Shown piece by piece: positions 18,958-26,993 of a DNA stretch of 64,000 bases. The notes under the pieces are model-generated. The model saw nothing but the letters and a program-made list of their open reading frames with translations. It was not told the origin of the DNA and made no database searches. This DNA comes from Pseudoclavibacter triregionum (GTDB taxonomy: Bacteria > Actinomycetota > Actinomycetes > Actinomycetales > Microbacteriaceae). The DNA lies in assembly GCA_910822395.1 (NCBI GenBank), contig OU365335.1, forward strand, positions 2,232,001 to 2,296,000, written 5' to 3'. The translations under genes were made by a program, and so were the position numbers. How positions within the stretch are numbered: the stretch's first letter is position 1; each line of letters starts with the position of its first letter.

Positions 18958-19662
18958 CTAGCGGCGGCCGCGCGCGGGCCGGTCGCCCTCGCGCAGCGCC
19001 GCGAGGACGAGCTGCCTGCGCACGGCGCCGAGCTGGTCGGCGATCTCGCGCATCGTGCCCTGCGCGTCGCGGCGGCGGCGGGCCGGGCCGAGCGCCTGCT
19101 CGATGAGGCCGAGCTCGTGCTGGGCCGCCGTGCGGAAGGCGCGCAGGTGGCGCGGCTCGATGCCGTGCTCCTCGAGCTCGACGAGCGCGCGGAGCATCGC
19201 GAGGTCCCCCTCGTGGTACGGGCCCGCGGCGGCGATGAGGCCGGCGGTCACCGCCTGCTCGGCGAGCGCCGTCGACGCGCCGGCGCGCGCGACGAGGCCG
19301 CGGCGGTCGAGCTCGGCGCCGGGCGCGAGGATGCTCGCGACGTGCGGCGCCTGCGATCCGGGCATCGGCGGGTTGCGGCCCTCGTCGAGCTCGTCGAGGT
19401 ACTCGCCGATGACCTTGAGCGGCAGGTAGAGGTCGCGCTGCATCGAGAGGATCGTGCGGACGCGCTCGACGTCGGCGTCGGAGAACTTGCGGTAGCCCGA
19501 GGCCGAGCGGACCGGGTGGAGCAGACCCTGGTCCTCGAGGAAGCGCAGCTTCGAGGGCGTGACGTCCGGGAACTCGGCCGAGATGCGCTGGAGCACCTGG
19601 CCGATCGAGAGCTTGGCGACGGATCCCGGCGAACGGTCCGCCGCGGCGGCGTTCGCGGCCAC
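18958..19662 (-). CDS. ftsR: MerR-family cell-division regulator FtsR (Rv1828 type)
   Basis: 234 residues. The N-terminal winged helix reads LSIGQVLQRISAEFPDVTPSKL, then RFLEDQGLLHPVRS and SGYRKFSDADVERVRTIL, the standard MerR pattern of the Rv1828/FtsR group, followed by a long helical region (QRDLYLPLKVIGEYLDEL) and a C-terminal effector-like domain. FtsR activates ftsZ in Corynebacterium. The GTG at 19662 abuts the TAG of garA, so translation is probably coupled. The arrangement garA-ftsR-(gene)-Rv1830 resembles Rv1827-Rv1830; the intervening Rv1829-type nuclease gene is absent here. Confidence 0.85.
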   Translation of the reverse strand: MAANAAAADRSPGSVAKLSIGQVLQRISAEFPDVTPSKLRFLEDQGLLHPVRSASGYRKFSDADVERVRTILSMQRDLYLPLKVIGEYLDELDEGRNPPMPGSQAPHVASILAPGAELDRRGLVARAGASTALAEQAVTAGLIAAAGPYHEGDLAMLRALVELEEHGIEPRHLRAFRTAAQHELGLIEQALGPARRRRDAQGTMREIADQLGAVRRQLVLAALREGDRPARGRR

Positions 19663-20148
19663 CTACTCGGCCCGCGCGACGGAGTCGAGGGGCGAGGCGT
19701 AGAAGGTGAGGCGGAACTTGCCGACCTGCACCTCGCCGCCGTTGGAGAGCGTGACGGAGTCGATCCGCTCGCCGTTGTAGTACGTGCCGTTGAGCGAGCC
19801 GAGGTCGCGCATCTGGAACTCGCGGCCGTGGCGCGTGAACTCCGCGTGGCGGCGCGAGACGGTGACGTCGTCGAGGAAGATCTCCGCGTTCGGGTGTCGG
19901 CCGGCGACCTGCGAGTCGGTGTCGAGCAGGAAGCGCGCGCCGACGTTCGATCCGCGGCGGACGATGAGCAGGGCCGACCCGGAGGGCAGCGCGGAGATGG
20001 ACTCCATCTCGTCGCGGGAGACGCCGCCCGCGATGAGGGCCGCGAGCTGCGCCGAGAAGTCGCCCGTGAACGACATCGTCGACGACTGGGTCGTCTCGTC
20101 GATGCCGTCGATGCGGGGAGCTCCCTGGCTCGGGTCGGTGCCGTTCAT
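19663..20148 (-). CDS. garA: FHA-domain signalling protein (GarA/OdhI family)
   Basis: Phosphothreonine-binding regulator of 2-oxoglutarate metabolism. 161 residues from the ATG at 20148, which has AGGA eight bases upstream. The N-terminus carries an ETT motif (residues 18-20) in the position where GarA/OdhI is phosphorylated by Ser/Thr kinases. The FHA domain is clear: AGRHP, TVSRRHAEF and LGSLNGTYYNGERI (about residues 75-150), the GR-S-H-NG signature. In relatives the unphosphorylated protein inhibits 2-oxoglutarate dehydrogenase; the PASTA kinase at 4770 is one possible upstream kinase. First gene of the unit with ftsR. Confidence 0.83.
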   Translation of the reverse strand: MNGTDPSQGAPRIDGIDETTQSSTMSFTGDFSAQLAALIAGGVSRDEMESISALPSGSALLIVRRGSNVGARFLLDTDSQVAGRHPNAEIFLDDVTVSRRHAEFTRHGREFQMRDLGSLNGTYYNGERIDSVTLSNGGEVQVGKFRLTFYASPLDSVARAE

Positions 20149-20261
20149 CTGGTGGGTCCTCCTGGTGCTCCGCGGCTCTCCGTCGCAGGCTGGCGACGGG
20201 CGCGGGGATCCCCCATTGTGCCCGCCCGCCCTGTGAATTGTCGAGGCGAGGCGGGCCCGCC

Positions 20262-20267
20262 TAGGCT
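20262..20267 (+). promoter_or_regulatory. -10 element of the DUF3097 gene (leaderless)
   Basis: TAGGCT, six bases before the GTG at 20274. Confidence 0.6.
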
Positions 20268-20273
20268 CGCCGG

Positions 20274-21119
20274 GTGCGCGACGAACGATACGACGGCGAC
20301 CCCATCGCGGCGATGCGCGAGGCGCGGAAGCCACGCGAGCCGAGGAAAGTCCCGATCAGGCGAGGCCTCTGGCTCGAGGAGTCGACGACCGGCTTCTACG
20401 GCGAGCTCGTCGGCGCCGATCGGCGCGACATCGTCCTCCGCGACGTCGACGGCATGTCGCGCACCTTCCCCTTCGACGGCCTCTACCTCCTCGAGGACGA
20501 GGCCGTGCGCCTCGCGCCGCCGCAGAAGGCCCGGACGCAGGGCCGCGCCCGCTCGAAGTCGGGCTCCTTCCATGTCGCCGACGCGCCCGTGCGCGTCGCC
20601 CGCGAGGGCCGCATCTTCGTCGAGGGACGCCACGACGCCGAGCTCGTCGAGCAGGTGTGGGGCCACGACCTCCGCGTCGACGGCGTCGTCGTCGAGTACC
20701 TGCAGGGCGCGGATCACCTCGACGAGGTCCTCGACGTCTTCCGCCCGACGTCGACGCGACGGGTCGGCGTGCTCCTCGACCACCTCGTCGACGGCTCGAA
20801 GGAGCGCCGCATCGCCGACCAGGTGCTCGCGGGGCGGCCGAAGGGCTCGGTGCTCATCGTCGGGCACCCCTACATCGACATCTGGCAGGGCGTGAAGCCG
20901 GGGCGGATCGGCCGCGAGGCGTGGCCTGTGATCCCGAAGGGCCAGTCGTGGAAGCACGGCGTGTGCCGGGAGCTCGGCTGGCCGCACGAGGACCAGGCCG
21001 ACATCGCGCGCGCCTGGCAGCGCATCCGCGAGTCGGTGCGCGACTACCGCGACCTCGAGCCGGCGCTCGTCGGCCGGGTCGAGGAGCTCATCGACTTCGT
21101 CACGGCGCCGGAGGCGTGA
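20274..21119 (+). CDS. DUF3097 family protein
   Basis: 281 residues, typical of an actinobacteria-specific family of unknown function. Recognisable blocks: TTGFYGELVGADRRDIVLRD near residue 38, RIFVEGRHDAELVEQVWGHD near residue 113 (Toprim-like VEG start), GVLLDHLVDGSKE near 164, VGHPYIDIWQGVKP near 196 and CRELGWPHE near 231. The central part resembles a Toprim fold but no enzymatic role is established. Its last 20 bases overlap the end of the convergent CDP-alcohol transferase gene. Confidence 0.85.
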   Translation: MRDERYDGDPIAAMREARKPREPRKVPIRRGLWLEESTTGFYGELVGADRRDIVLRDVDGMSRTFPFDGLYLLEDEAVRLAPPQKARTQGRARSKSGSFHVADAPVRVAREGRIFVEGRHDAELVEQVWGHDLRVDGVVVEYLQGADHLDEVLDVFRPTSTRRVGVLLDHLVDGSKERRIADQVLAGRPKGSVLIVGHPYIDIWQGVKPGRIGREAWPVIPKGQSWKHGVCRELGWPHEDQADIARAWQRIRESVRDYRDLEPALVGRVEELIDFVTAPEA

Positions 21120-21801
21120 CCCCGCGCTCGGCGGGGGTCTCGGCGGCAGCGGCGGCACGGTCCTTCGCGCGCGGCACGGGCCGGTAGCCGTCGCTGCGGG
21201 TCGTCTCGGCGGGCGTCGGCGAGAGGTAGCGGCGCGCATAGCCGAAACCGGCGACGACGTGGAGCGCGACGCCGACGACGAGCGCCCACCAGGAGATCGT
21301 CCGGAGCGGCTCGGCGGCGAGCTCGGGGGCGAAGCTCAGCAGGTGCGCGGGCATCGCGACCATGAGGATCGCCGTGCGGATCTTGCCGATCCACGTCACC
21401 CGGCCCTCGCGCACGCGGCGCATGCGGAACATGCCGATGACGCCGAGGGCGAGATCGGTCGCGCCGACGATGAGGACGACCCACCAGGGCATCCAGCCGG
21501 CCATCGCGAGGGCGATGCCGATGATCGTGATGCCGAGGCGGTCCGCGATCGGGTCGAGGATCTCGCCGACGCGCGAGACCTGGCCGAGCGAGCGGGCGAG
21601 GAAGCCGTCGATCCAGTCGGTCGCGCCGAAGGCCGCGAGCGAGATCGTCGCGGCGAGCTGGCGATCCGGCTGGAAGGCGAGCCACGTCGTGAGCGGCACG
21701 AAGACCAGCAGCCGCAGCACCGAGAAGGCGTTCGGGATCGTCAGCCACCGCATCGGCGGATGCTCGACGTACGCCGTGGCGCCGGCGGGAGACGTGGACA
21801 T
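21100..21801 (-). CDS. CDP-alcohol phosphatidyltransferase
   Basis: Integral membrane enzyme that transfers an alcohol to a CDP-lipid. The 233-residue protein contains the complete catalytic signature D-x2-DG-x2-AR-x8-G-x3-D-x3-D, read as DWIDGFLAR followed by VGEILDPIAD at about residues 62-85, and about six hydrophobic helices (18-38, 100-118 and others). Which lipid is made (phosphatidylglycerol phosphate, phosphatidylinositol phosphate or cardiolipin) is not decided by the sequence; pgsA-like is a reasonable label. On the minus strand TAGACT lies six bases before the ATG. Confidence 0.85.
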   Translation of the reverse strand: MSTSPAGATAYVEHPPMRWLTIPNAFSVLRLLVFVPLTTWLAFQPDRQLAATISLAAFGATDWIDGFLARSLGQVSRVGEILDPIADRLGITIIGIALAMAGWMPWWVVLIVGATDLALGVIGMFRMRRVREGRVTWIGKIRTAILMVAMPAHLLSFAPELAAEPLRTISWWALVVGVALHVVAGFGYARRYLSPTPAETTRSDGYRPVPRAKDRAAAAAETPAERGVTPPAP

Positions 21802-21807
21802 GGCCGA

Positions 21808-21813
21808 AGTCTA
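21808..21813 (-). promoter_or_regulatory. -10 element of the CDP-alcohol transferase gene (leaderless)
   Basis: TAGACT on the minus strand, six bases before the ATG at 21801. Confidence 0.6.
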
Positions 21814-21880
21814 GGAGCGGCGCATGACCGCGGGCCCGCCCCCGCACGCCGCCACGGGGTGGGCAGGGCCGGGACGGGCG

Positions 21881-21886
21881 TAGCCT
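21881..21886 (+). promoter_or_regulatory. -10 element of the membrane-protein gene (leaderless)
   Basis: TAGCCT, six bases before the ATG at 21893. Confidence 0.55.
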
Positions 21887-21892
21887 CGAGGC

Positions 21893-22456
21893 ATGGACAC
21901 CGCTCGACGAGAGGCCGGCCACACGCCCGCATCCCCCGCATCCCCCGCATCCCCCGCCGCAGCCTCCCCCGCCGCCGCCCCGGCCGCCGGCCTCGCGGCG
22001 CGGCTCGCGCCCCGCGCCATCCACGTCGTCATCCCGGCGATCTGGGCGGGCATGCTCATCGCCATCGACGGCATCGAAGCGCCGCTGAAGTTCACGGCGC
22101 CCGGCATCACGATCCCGCTCGGCCTCGGCATCGGCCGCCTCGTCTTCACGGCCGTCAACGCCGCGGAGCTCCTCCTCGCCGTCGTCTGGCTCGCCTCGCT
22201 CCTGCTCCCCCGCCGGGCGCCGCGCGCCGAGTGGATGCCGCTCGCGGCGGCCTCGGCGATCCTCCTCGTGAAGATCGCCGTGATCCGGCCGCTCCTCTGG
22301 GCCCACACGGACGCCGTCCTCTCTGGCGCGTCGAGCGGCGGCTCGATGATCCACATCCTCTACATCGGCGCCGACCTCCTGCTCGGCTGCGTGCTCCTGT
22401 GGGCGGTCGTGCGCTGGGCGCGCGGGCTGCGCGCCTGGGCGGCCGAGCGCGGCTGA
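21893..22456 (+). CDS. Hypothetical four-helix membrane protein
   Basis: 187 residues. The N-terminus has an ASP triplet repeat (the DNA holds tandem CATCCCCCG units), then about four transmembrane helices at roughly 44-62, 78-104, 114-132 and 152-173, with the conserved-looking segment WAGMLIAIDGIEAPLKFTAPG between helices one and two. I do not recognise a family with confidence. Divergent from the CDP-alcohol transferase gene with only 91 bases between them, both with leaderless-type promoters. Confidence 0.7.
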   Translation: MDTARREAGHTPASPASPASPAAASPAAAPAAGLAARLAPRAIHVVIPAIWAGMLIAIDGIEAPLKFTAPGITIPLGLGIGRLVFTAVNAAELLLAVVWLASLLLPRRAPRAEWMPLAAASAILLVKIAVIRPLLWAHTDAVLSGASSGGSMIHILYIGADLLLGCVLLWAVVRWARGLRAWAAERG

Positions 22457-22574
22457 GCGCCGCGGGACGGGGCCGGCCGGGGCCCGATTGTGGGCTCCTC
22501 CGGGCCGGGGACTCGATCGGGTCACAGAATCGTGCGAATCGCGCAGGTCTCGGATCGTCCGCCCCAAGTCGACC

Positions 22575-22580
22575 CATACT
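22575..22580 (+). promoter_or_regulatory. -10 element of the MarR-like gene (leaderless)
   Basis: CATACT, seven bases before the ATG at 22588. Confidence 0.45.
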
Positions 22581-22587
22581 CAGAGCT

Positions 22588-23394
22588 ATGCCATCCGCAG
22601 CAGGTGCCTCCTCGACCCCCGAGCAGCGCGCGAGCGAGGAGGCGCACGAGCGACGCGACGACGCGGCGCCCCGCTGGCTCGACGAGCGCGAGCTCGCCGC
22701 GTGGGAGCGCTTCGTGGCGGTGCTCGAGCTCCTGCCCGCCGCCATCGATGCGCAGCTGAGGGTCGACGCCGACCTCACCCACTTCGAGTACTACGTCCTC
22801 CACATGCTCTCGACGGCGAGCGACCGCCGCCTGCAGCTCAAGGCCCTCGCCTCCCGCACGAACGCGACCCTCGCCCGGCTCTCCCGCGTCGTGTCGGCGC
22901 TCGAGCGCCGGGGCCTCGTCGAGCGCGAGCCCGCGCCGCACGACGCCCGCGCGACGAACGCCCACCTCACCGACGCGGGCTTCGCCCTGCTCGAGGCGAC
23001 GGCTCCGAAGCATGTGGCGCACGTCCGCGAGACGGTCGTCGACGTGCTCACGCCGCAGGAGCTCGACCGCCTCGCCGAGCTCTCCGACCGCATCCTCGAG
23101 CGGATCGACCCCGACCGCCGCGCCTTCCACCGGCCCGGGCACGAGGACGCGACGACCGCCTCGGCGGACGCCGCTCCCGCCGAGCCCGAGGAGGACGGCG
23201 CGACACGCCGACTGCCGAAGCTCTCCGCCCCGGCGATCCGCGCGCTCGCGAAGCTCGGCATCCGCTCGCTCGACGACGCGGCCGGCCGCTCGCGCCGCGA
23301 GCTCGGCAGCCAGCACGGCCTAGGGCCCGCTGGGATCGCGAGCCTCGACGCCGCCCTCCGCGCCGCCGGCCTCCCCCCGCTCCGGGCCCGCTGA
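22588..23394 (+). CDS. MarR-family regulator with a C-terminal helix-hairpin-helix extension
   Basis: 268 residues. The MarR winged helix spans about 35-175 (LTHFEYYVLHMLSTASDRR, LKALASRTNATLARLSRVV, SALERRGLVEREPAPHDAR, the last the wing), which is the usual full MarR length. It continues with an acidic linker (about 180-210) and a roughly 55-residue tail starting PKLSAPAIRALAKLGI and containing GLGPAGIASLDAALRAAG, which looks like a helix-hairpin-helix/RNA-polymerase-alpha-CTD-like DNA-binding unit. Ligand and targets are unknown; no divergent target gene is adjacent. The ATG at 22588 follows CATACT by seven bases. Confidence 0.82.
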   Translation: MPSAAGASSTPEQRASEEAHERRDDAAPRWLDERELAAWERFVAVLELLPAAIDAQLRVDADLTHFEYYVLHMLSTASDRRLQLKALASRTNATLARLSRVVSALERRGLVEREPAPHDARATNAHLTDAGFALLEATAPKHVAHVRETVVDVLTPQELDRLAELSDRILERIDPDRRAFHRPGHEDATTASADAAPAEPEEDGATRRLPKLSAPAIRALAKLGIRSLDDAAGRSRRELGSQHGLGPAGIASLDAALRAAGLPPLRAR

Positions 23395-23474
23395 TCGCGG
23401 CGCAGGGCGACCGCGAAGCTGTGCCCCGGCTGATGGTTTCGCGCAGAACTTCCCCGGTCAGAGCGCAGATGCCG

Positions 23475-23779
23475 TAGTGTCATGAGTGTTCGACCGGCTC
23501 ACCCCGATCGAAGGCCGCTCCCGAGACGCGAACTCCCGAGGAGCTCGGCCACCGATTACCGCAACTCAGAGATCGGCCAAGTGCTCCGTGTCGAGCAGGT
23601 CTCACCGCTCCGATCTCTCACAATGTTCTGCCCTCGCCCATCCGGGCGTCTGCAATGCCATGTCGTTCGCAACATCGGTGCAGTACCGGCAGTCCGCGCC
23701 TGACACGCGCCCTGCGCCCGCCACTCTCGGCGGGCAACGCAACATCCGCACTCCGTGCACCGAACGAAGGAAATACATC
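23475..23779 (+). promoter_or_regulatory. Promoter and long 5' leader of the cold-shock gene
   Basis: The 385 bases between 23394 and the cspA start contain no gene. TAGTGT at 23475-23480 is the best -10 candidate, giving a leader near 295 bases. The leader holds several small hairpins, for example CGCCC/GGGCG near 23636-23650 and GCCCGCC/GGCGGGC near 23717-23737. Long structured leaders are a known mark of cold-shock mRNAs; the fold here is unverified. Confidence 0.4.
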
Positions 23780-23986
23780 ATGGCTACTGGCATCGTGAAG
23801 TGGTTCAACGCCGAAAAGGGCTACGGCTTCATCACCCCGGACGACGGCTCGAAGGACGTCTTCGCCCACTTCTCCGCCATCACCGGCGGCGGCTACCGCT
23901 CGCTCGATGAGAACCAGCGCGTCGAGTTCGAGACGACGCAGGGCCCGAAGGGCCCGCAGGCCGAGAACATCACGCCCGTCGCGTAG
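23780..23986 (+). CDS. cspA: Cold-shock protein
   Basis: 68-residue OB-fold nucleic-acid chaperone. The sequence [18 protein letters not shown] with [10 protein letters not shown] contains RNP1 (KGYGFI) and RNP2 (VFAHF), and ends [14 protein letters not shown], the family-typical length. GAAGGA lies about nine bases before the ATG. A strong hairpin follows the stop, so it is monocistronic. Confidence 0.97.
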   Translation: MATGIVKWFNAEKGYGFITPDDGSKDVFAHFSAITGGGYRSLDENQRVEFETTQGPKGPQAENITPVA

Positions 23987-24002
23987 TTCCGCCCACGCTT
24001 CC

Positions 24003-24035
24003 GAAGCGCCCCGGGCCTCTGGCTCGGGGCGCTTC
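24003..24035 (+). terminator. Terminator of cspA
   Basis: 11-bp perfect stem GAAGCGCCCCG/CGGGGCGCTTC with an 11-base loop, 16 bases after the stop. Confidence 0.75.
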
Positions 24036-24131
24036 CGCGTTCCCGGGCGACGCTCGGCTACCGTGGCCGTCCGAGCCGCGCCGCATCCCGCGGCCGCCCG
24101 ACCGCCCGACCGCCGAGCCCGGAAAGCCCGC

Positions 24132-25400
24132 ATGCCCCGAACGCGCCTCCCCGTCGTCATCCTCGCCGGACCGCTCGGCGCCGGGAAGACGACGCTCCTC
24201 AACCGGCTCCTGCGCAAATCGGGCGCGCGCCTCGGTGTCATCATGAACGACTTCGGGGCCGTCGACGTCGACGGCCTGCTCGTGCGCGGCCAGGTCGACT
24301 CCCGCTCGATCGCCGGCGGCTGCCTCTGCTGCATCGCCGACACGAGCGGCCTCGACGGCGCCTTCGAGGCGCTCTCGCGGCCGGCGCTCGGGCTCGACGC
24401 GATCATCCTCGAGGGCTCGGGGCTCGCGGAGCCGCGCCAGCTCGCGCGGCTCGTCATGTCGACGCCCGTCCACGGCGTCCGCTTCGGCGGCCTCGTCGAG
24501 ATCGTCGACCTCGGCGCCGTCGAGCGGGCCATCGCGGCCGCGCCCGCTCCCGAGCTGGCGGAGCTGCCCGTCTCGCCGGACGCGCTCGCCGTCGCCTCGC
24601 TCATCGTCGCGAACAAGGCGGACGCCGCGACCGATCCCGGGGCGGCGGTCGAGGCGCTCGTCGCGGCCGGGGCCCGCGCGCCGATCACGCGCGCGACGAG
24701 GGCGCGCATCGACCCGGCCCTCATCCTGGACCCGGCTCTCGACGCGGGGCGGGACGCGGACGAGTCCCCCGGCGCCCGAGAGGACGCGGACGACGAGCTG
24801 CCCATCGAGGCGCTGCTGCGCGAGCTCGAGGCCGAGGAGGCGGCGCGCGCCGAGGGCGCGGACGCCGAGGGGCCGGATCGCGACTCCCCCGCCCATCCGC
24901 ACCGCCACGCCGTCTCGGCCTCGATCGTCGACCCCCGCCCCGCGCATCCGCGCCGCCTGCTCGAGCTCCTCGAGTCGCTGCCGCGCGGCGTCGTGCGCGC
25001 GAAGGGCATCGTGTGGCTCGACGCGCCCGGCATGCGCGGCGACGAGCTCGTCGTGCAGGCGGTCGGCGGATGGCTCGCGCTCGAGCGGCGCCGGCGCGCG
25101 CCGGGCGCGCCCCGCGAGACCCGGCTCGTGCTCATCGCCGTCGACGCGGAGCACGAGCACGACCACGGCCACGAGCACGGACCCGAGCACGGCGACGCCC
25201 GCGAGGCCGAGCTCCGCGCCGCCCTCGAGGCCGTCCTCGACGACGAGGGCGGACGCACGGAGCCCGAGCTCTGGGGCGTCCTCCGCTACGCCGGCGAGGG
25301 CGACGACGCGCCGTGGGATCCCGACGAGCTCGACGCGGTCGACGACCCCGCTTCCCTCGGGTCGGATGACGGCGACGCCGAAGGCCGCGATCGGGTCTAG
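24132..25400 (+). CDS. CobW/COG0523-family GTPase
   Basis: G3E-family P-loop GTPase of 422 residues, probably a metallochaperone. Walker A GPLGAGKTTL (residues 13-22), the metal-binding CxCC in GGCLCCI (about 62-68), LEGSGLAEP in the switch/Walker B region where most relatives have ETTGLADP, and the guanine-specificity NKAD. The C-terminal CobW domain includes a His-rich run of alternating E/D-H residues (around residue 338-352) that could bind zinc or another divalent metal. The middle is enlarged by an acidic low-complexity insertion (about 195-255). No neighbouring metal-enzyme gene or Zur box was recognised. Confidence 0.85.
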   Translation: MPRTRLPVVILAGPLGAGKTTLLNRLLRKSGARLGVIMNDFGAVDVDGLLVRGQVDSRSIAGGCLCCIADTSGLDGAFEALSRPALGLDAIILEGSGLAEPRQLARLVMSTPVHGVRFGGLVEIVDLGAVERAIAAAPAPELAELPVSPDALAVASLIVANKADAATDPGAAVEALVAAGARAPITRATRARIDPALILDPALDAGRDADESPGAREDADDELPIEALLRELEAEEAARAEGADAEGPDRDSPAHPHRHAVSASIVDPRPAHPRRLLELLESLPRGVVRAKGIVWLDAPGMRGDELVVQAVGGWLALERRRRAPGAPRETRLVLIAVDAEHEHDHGHEHGPEHGDAREAELRAALEAVLDDEGGRTEPELWGVLRYAGEGDDAPWDPDELDAVDDPASLGSDDGDAEGRDRV

Positions 25401-25403
25401 GAT
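25398..25403 (+). promoter_or_regulatory. Possible -10 of the MFS permease gene
   Basis: TAGGAT overlapping the stop of the COG0523 gene; would give a leader of about 80 bases to the proposed CTG start. Confidence 0.35.
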
Positions 25404-25489
25404 CCATCACGCGCGATGGCCCACCCCCAGCCCTCCAGCGCGGCCCCGCCGGGGTCGGACGACGATGACCGACACGAAAGGCTCCCCAC

Positions 25490-26848
25490 CTGACGGCAGC
25501 ACCCACCGCCGCGCTCCGGACACCCCAGTCGACGGCGCGTGCCGCGGGCAACACGATCAAGGGCTCCCTCGGCAACCTCGTCGAGTGGTACGACGTCTAC
25601 GCGTACTCGGTGTTCCAGCTCTACTTCAAGGACCACTTCTTCGCGCCCGAGGACGAGAACTCGCAGATCTACGTCTGGGCCGGCTTCGCGGTCACCTTCC
25701 TCGCCCGCCCGATCGGCGCGTGGTTCTTCGGCCGCTTCGCCGACCGCCACGGCCGCAAGGCCTCGCTGACCCTCTCGGTCACGATCATGGCCATCGGATC
25801 ACTCCTCATCGGCCTCCTCCCGACCCGCGAGGCCATCGGCCTGTGGGCGGTCGTCCTCCTCATGACGCTCCGCCTCGTGCAGGGCTTCGCGACCGGCGGC
25901 GAGTACGCCGCGAGCGCCACGTACATGTCGGAGGCGGCCACGAAGAACCGCCGCGGCTTCTTCTCGTCCTTCCAGTACGTCACCCTCGTCGGCGGCCACG
26001 TGCTCGCCCAGCTCACGCTGCTCGTCCTCACGAGCGTCCTCACGAAGGACCAGCTCACCGACTTCGGCTGGCGCATCCCGTTCTTCATCGGCGGCATCGC
26101 GGCGGTCATCGTGTTCTGGCTCCGCAAGACGATGGACGAGTCGCTCTCGGAGGAGCAGCTCGCCGCGGTCCGCTCCGGCGAGGCCGCCCGCTCCGGCTCG
26201 GTCGTCGAGCTCTTCACGCGCTACTGGAAGCCGCTGCTCATCTGCTTCCTCTTCACCCTCGGCGGCACGGTGGCGTTCTACACGTACTCGGTCAACGGCC
26301 CGGCGGTCATCAAGGCCACCTTCAAGGACACCGACCCGATGCTCGCGAACTGGATCAACCTCGCCTCGCTCGCGTTCCTCATGGTCATCCAGCCCATCGG
26401 CGGCCTCATCTCCGACCGCATCGGCCGCAAGCCCGTCTTCCTCTTCTTCGGCGTCCTGGGCGTGCTCTGGACCTGGTTCATGATCACGAACCTCCCGCAG
26501 CAGAAGGACGGCGGGATGGCGTTCCTCATGATCTGCGTGAGCTACATCATCCTCACCGGCTACACCTCGATCAACGCGATCTTCAAGGCAGAGCTCTTCC
26601 CGGCGCACATCCGCGCGCTCGCGGTGGGCCTCGGCTACGGCCTCGCGAACTCGATCTTCGGCGGCACCTCGCCGATGATCTACGAGTGGGCCAAGAAGGA
26701 GGGCCGCGTGGACATGTTCATCGTCTACGTGACCGCCTGCATCGCGATCACGCTCATCACGACGCTCGTCGTCATGAAGAACAAGCGCGCCACGCACCTC
26801 GACCTCGAGCAGGGGCACGCGTACGAGGAGGACCCGACGCGCGTCTAG
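25490..26848 (+). CDS. MHS-family MFS permease, KgtP/ProP type (start codon problem)
   Basis: Proton symporter with 12 predicted transmembrane segments. GNLVEWYDVYAYS at the N-terminus, RPIGAWFFGRFADRHGRK in loop 2-3, and GGEYAASATYMSEAATKNRRGF then SSFQYVTLVGG are very like 2-oxoglutarate permease KgtP; osmolyte uptake (ProP) is the alternative. In this frame there is a stop at 25466 and no ATG, GTG or TTG before GTG 25610, which already lies inside the conserved first helix. Either CTG at 25490 is used (GAAAGG precedes it) or the ATG at 25465 in another frame belongs to it and one base in the CCCC run at 25484-25487 is a frameshift. Start is therefore uncertain. Confidence 0.8.
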   Translation: MTAAPTAALRTPQSTARAAGNTIKGSLGNLVEWYDVYAYSVFQLYFKDHFFAPEDENSQIYVWAGFAVTFLARPIGAWFFGRFADRHGRKASLTLSVTIMAIGSLLIGLLPTREAIGLWAVVLLMTLRLVQGFATGGEYAASATYMSEAATKNRRGFFSSFQYVTLVGGHVLAQLTLLVLTSVLTKDQLTDFGWRIPFFIGGIAAVIVFWLRKTMDESLSEEQLAAVRSGEAARSGSVVELFTRYWKPLLICFLFTLGGTVAFYTYSVNGPAVIKATFKDTDPMLANWINLASLAFLMVIQPIGGLISDRIGRKPVFLFFGVLGVLWTWFMITNLPQQKDGGMAFLMICVSYIILTGYTSINAIFKAELFPAHIRALAVGLGYGLANSIFGGTSPMIYEWAKKEGRVDMFIVYVTACIAITLITTLVVMKNKRATHLDLEQGHAYEEDPTRV

Positions 26849-26870
26849 CGTCTGGCTCACCCGTCATCTG

Positions 26871-26898
26871 GAGGGCGTCCCGTTCGCGGGGCGCCCTC
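26871..26898 (+). terminator. Terminator of the MFS permease gene
   Basis: 12-bp stem GAGGGCGTCCCG/CGGGGCGCCCTC (one G-T pair) with loop TTCG. Confidence 0.7.
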
Positions 26899-26993
26899 CG
26901 CGCGCGTGCGGCCGCGGGGGCTACAGTCGAGGGCGTCGCGCGGGCGCCACCCTTCGCCCCGCGGCTTCGGATCCGCACCAGAGGAGCACGCGC

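Noticed and set aside
21930-21965. Tandem CATCCCCCG repeats as a regulatory or iteron sequence
   Set aside because: They lie within the N-terminal coding region of the membrane protein and encode ASP triplets; simple coding low complexity.
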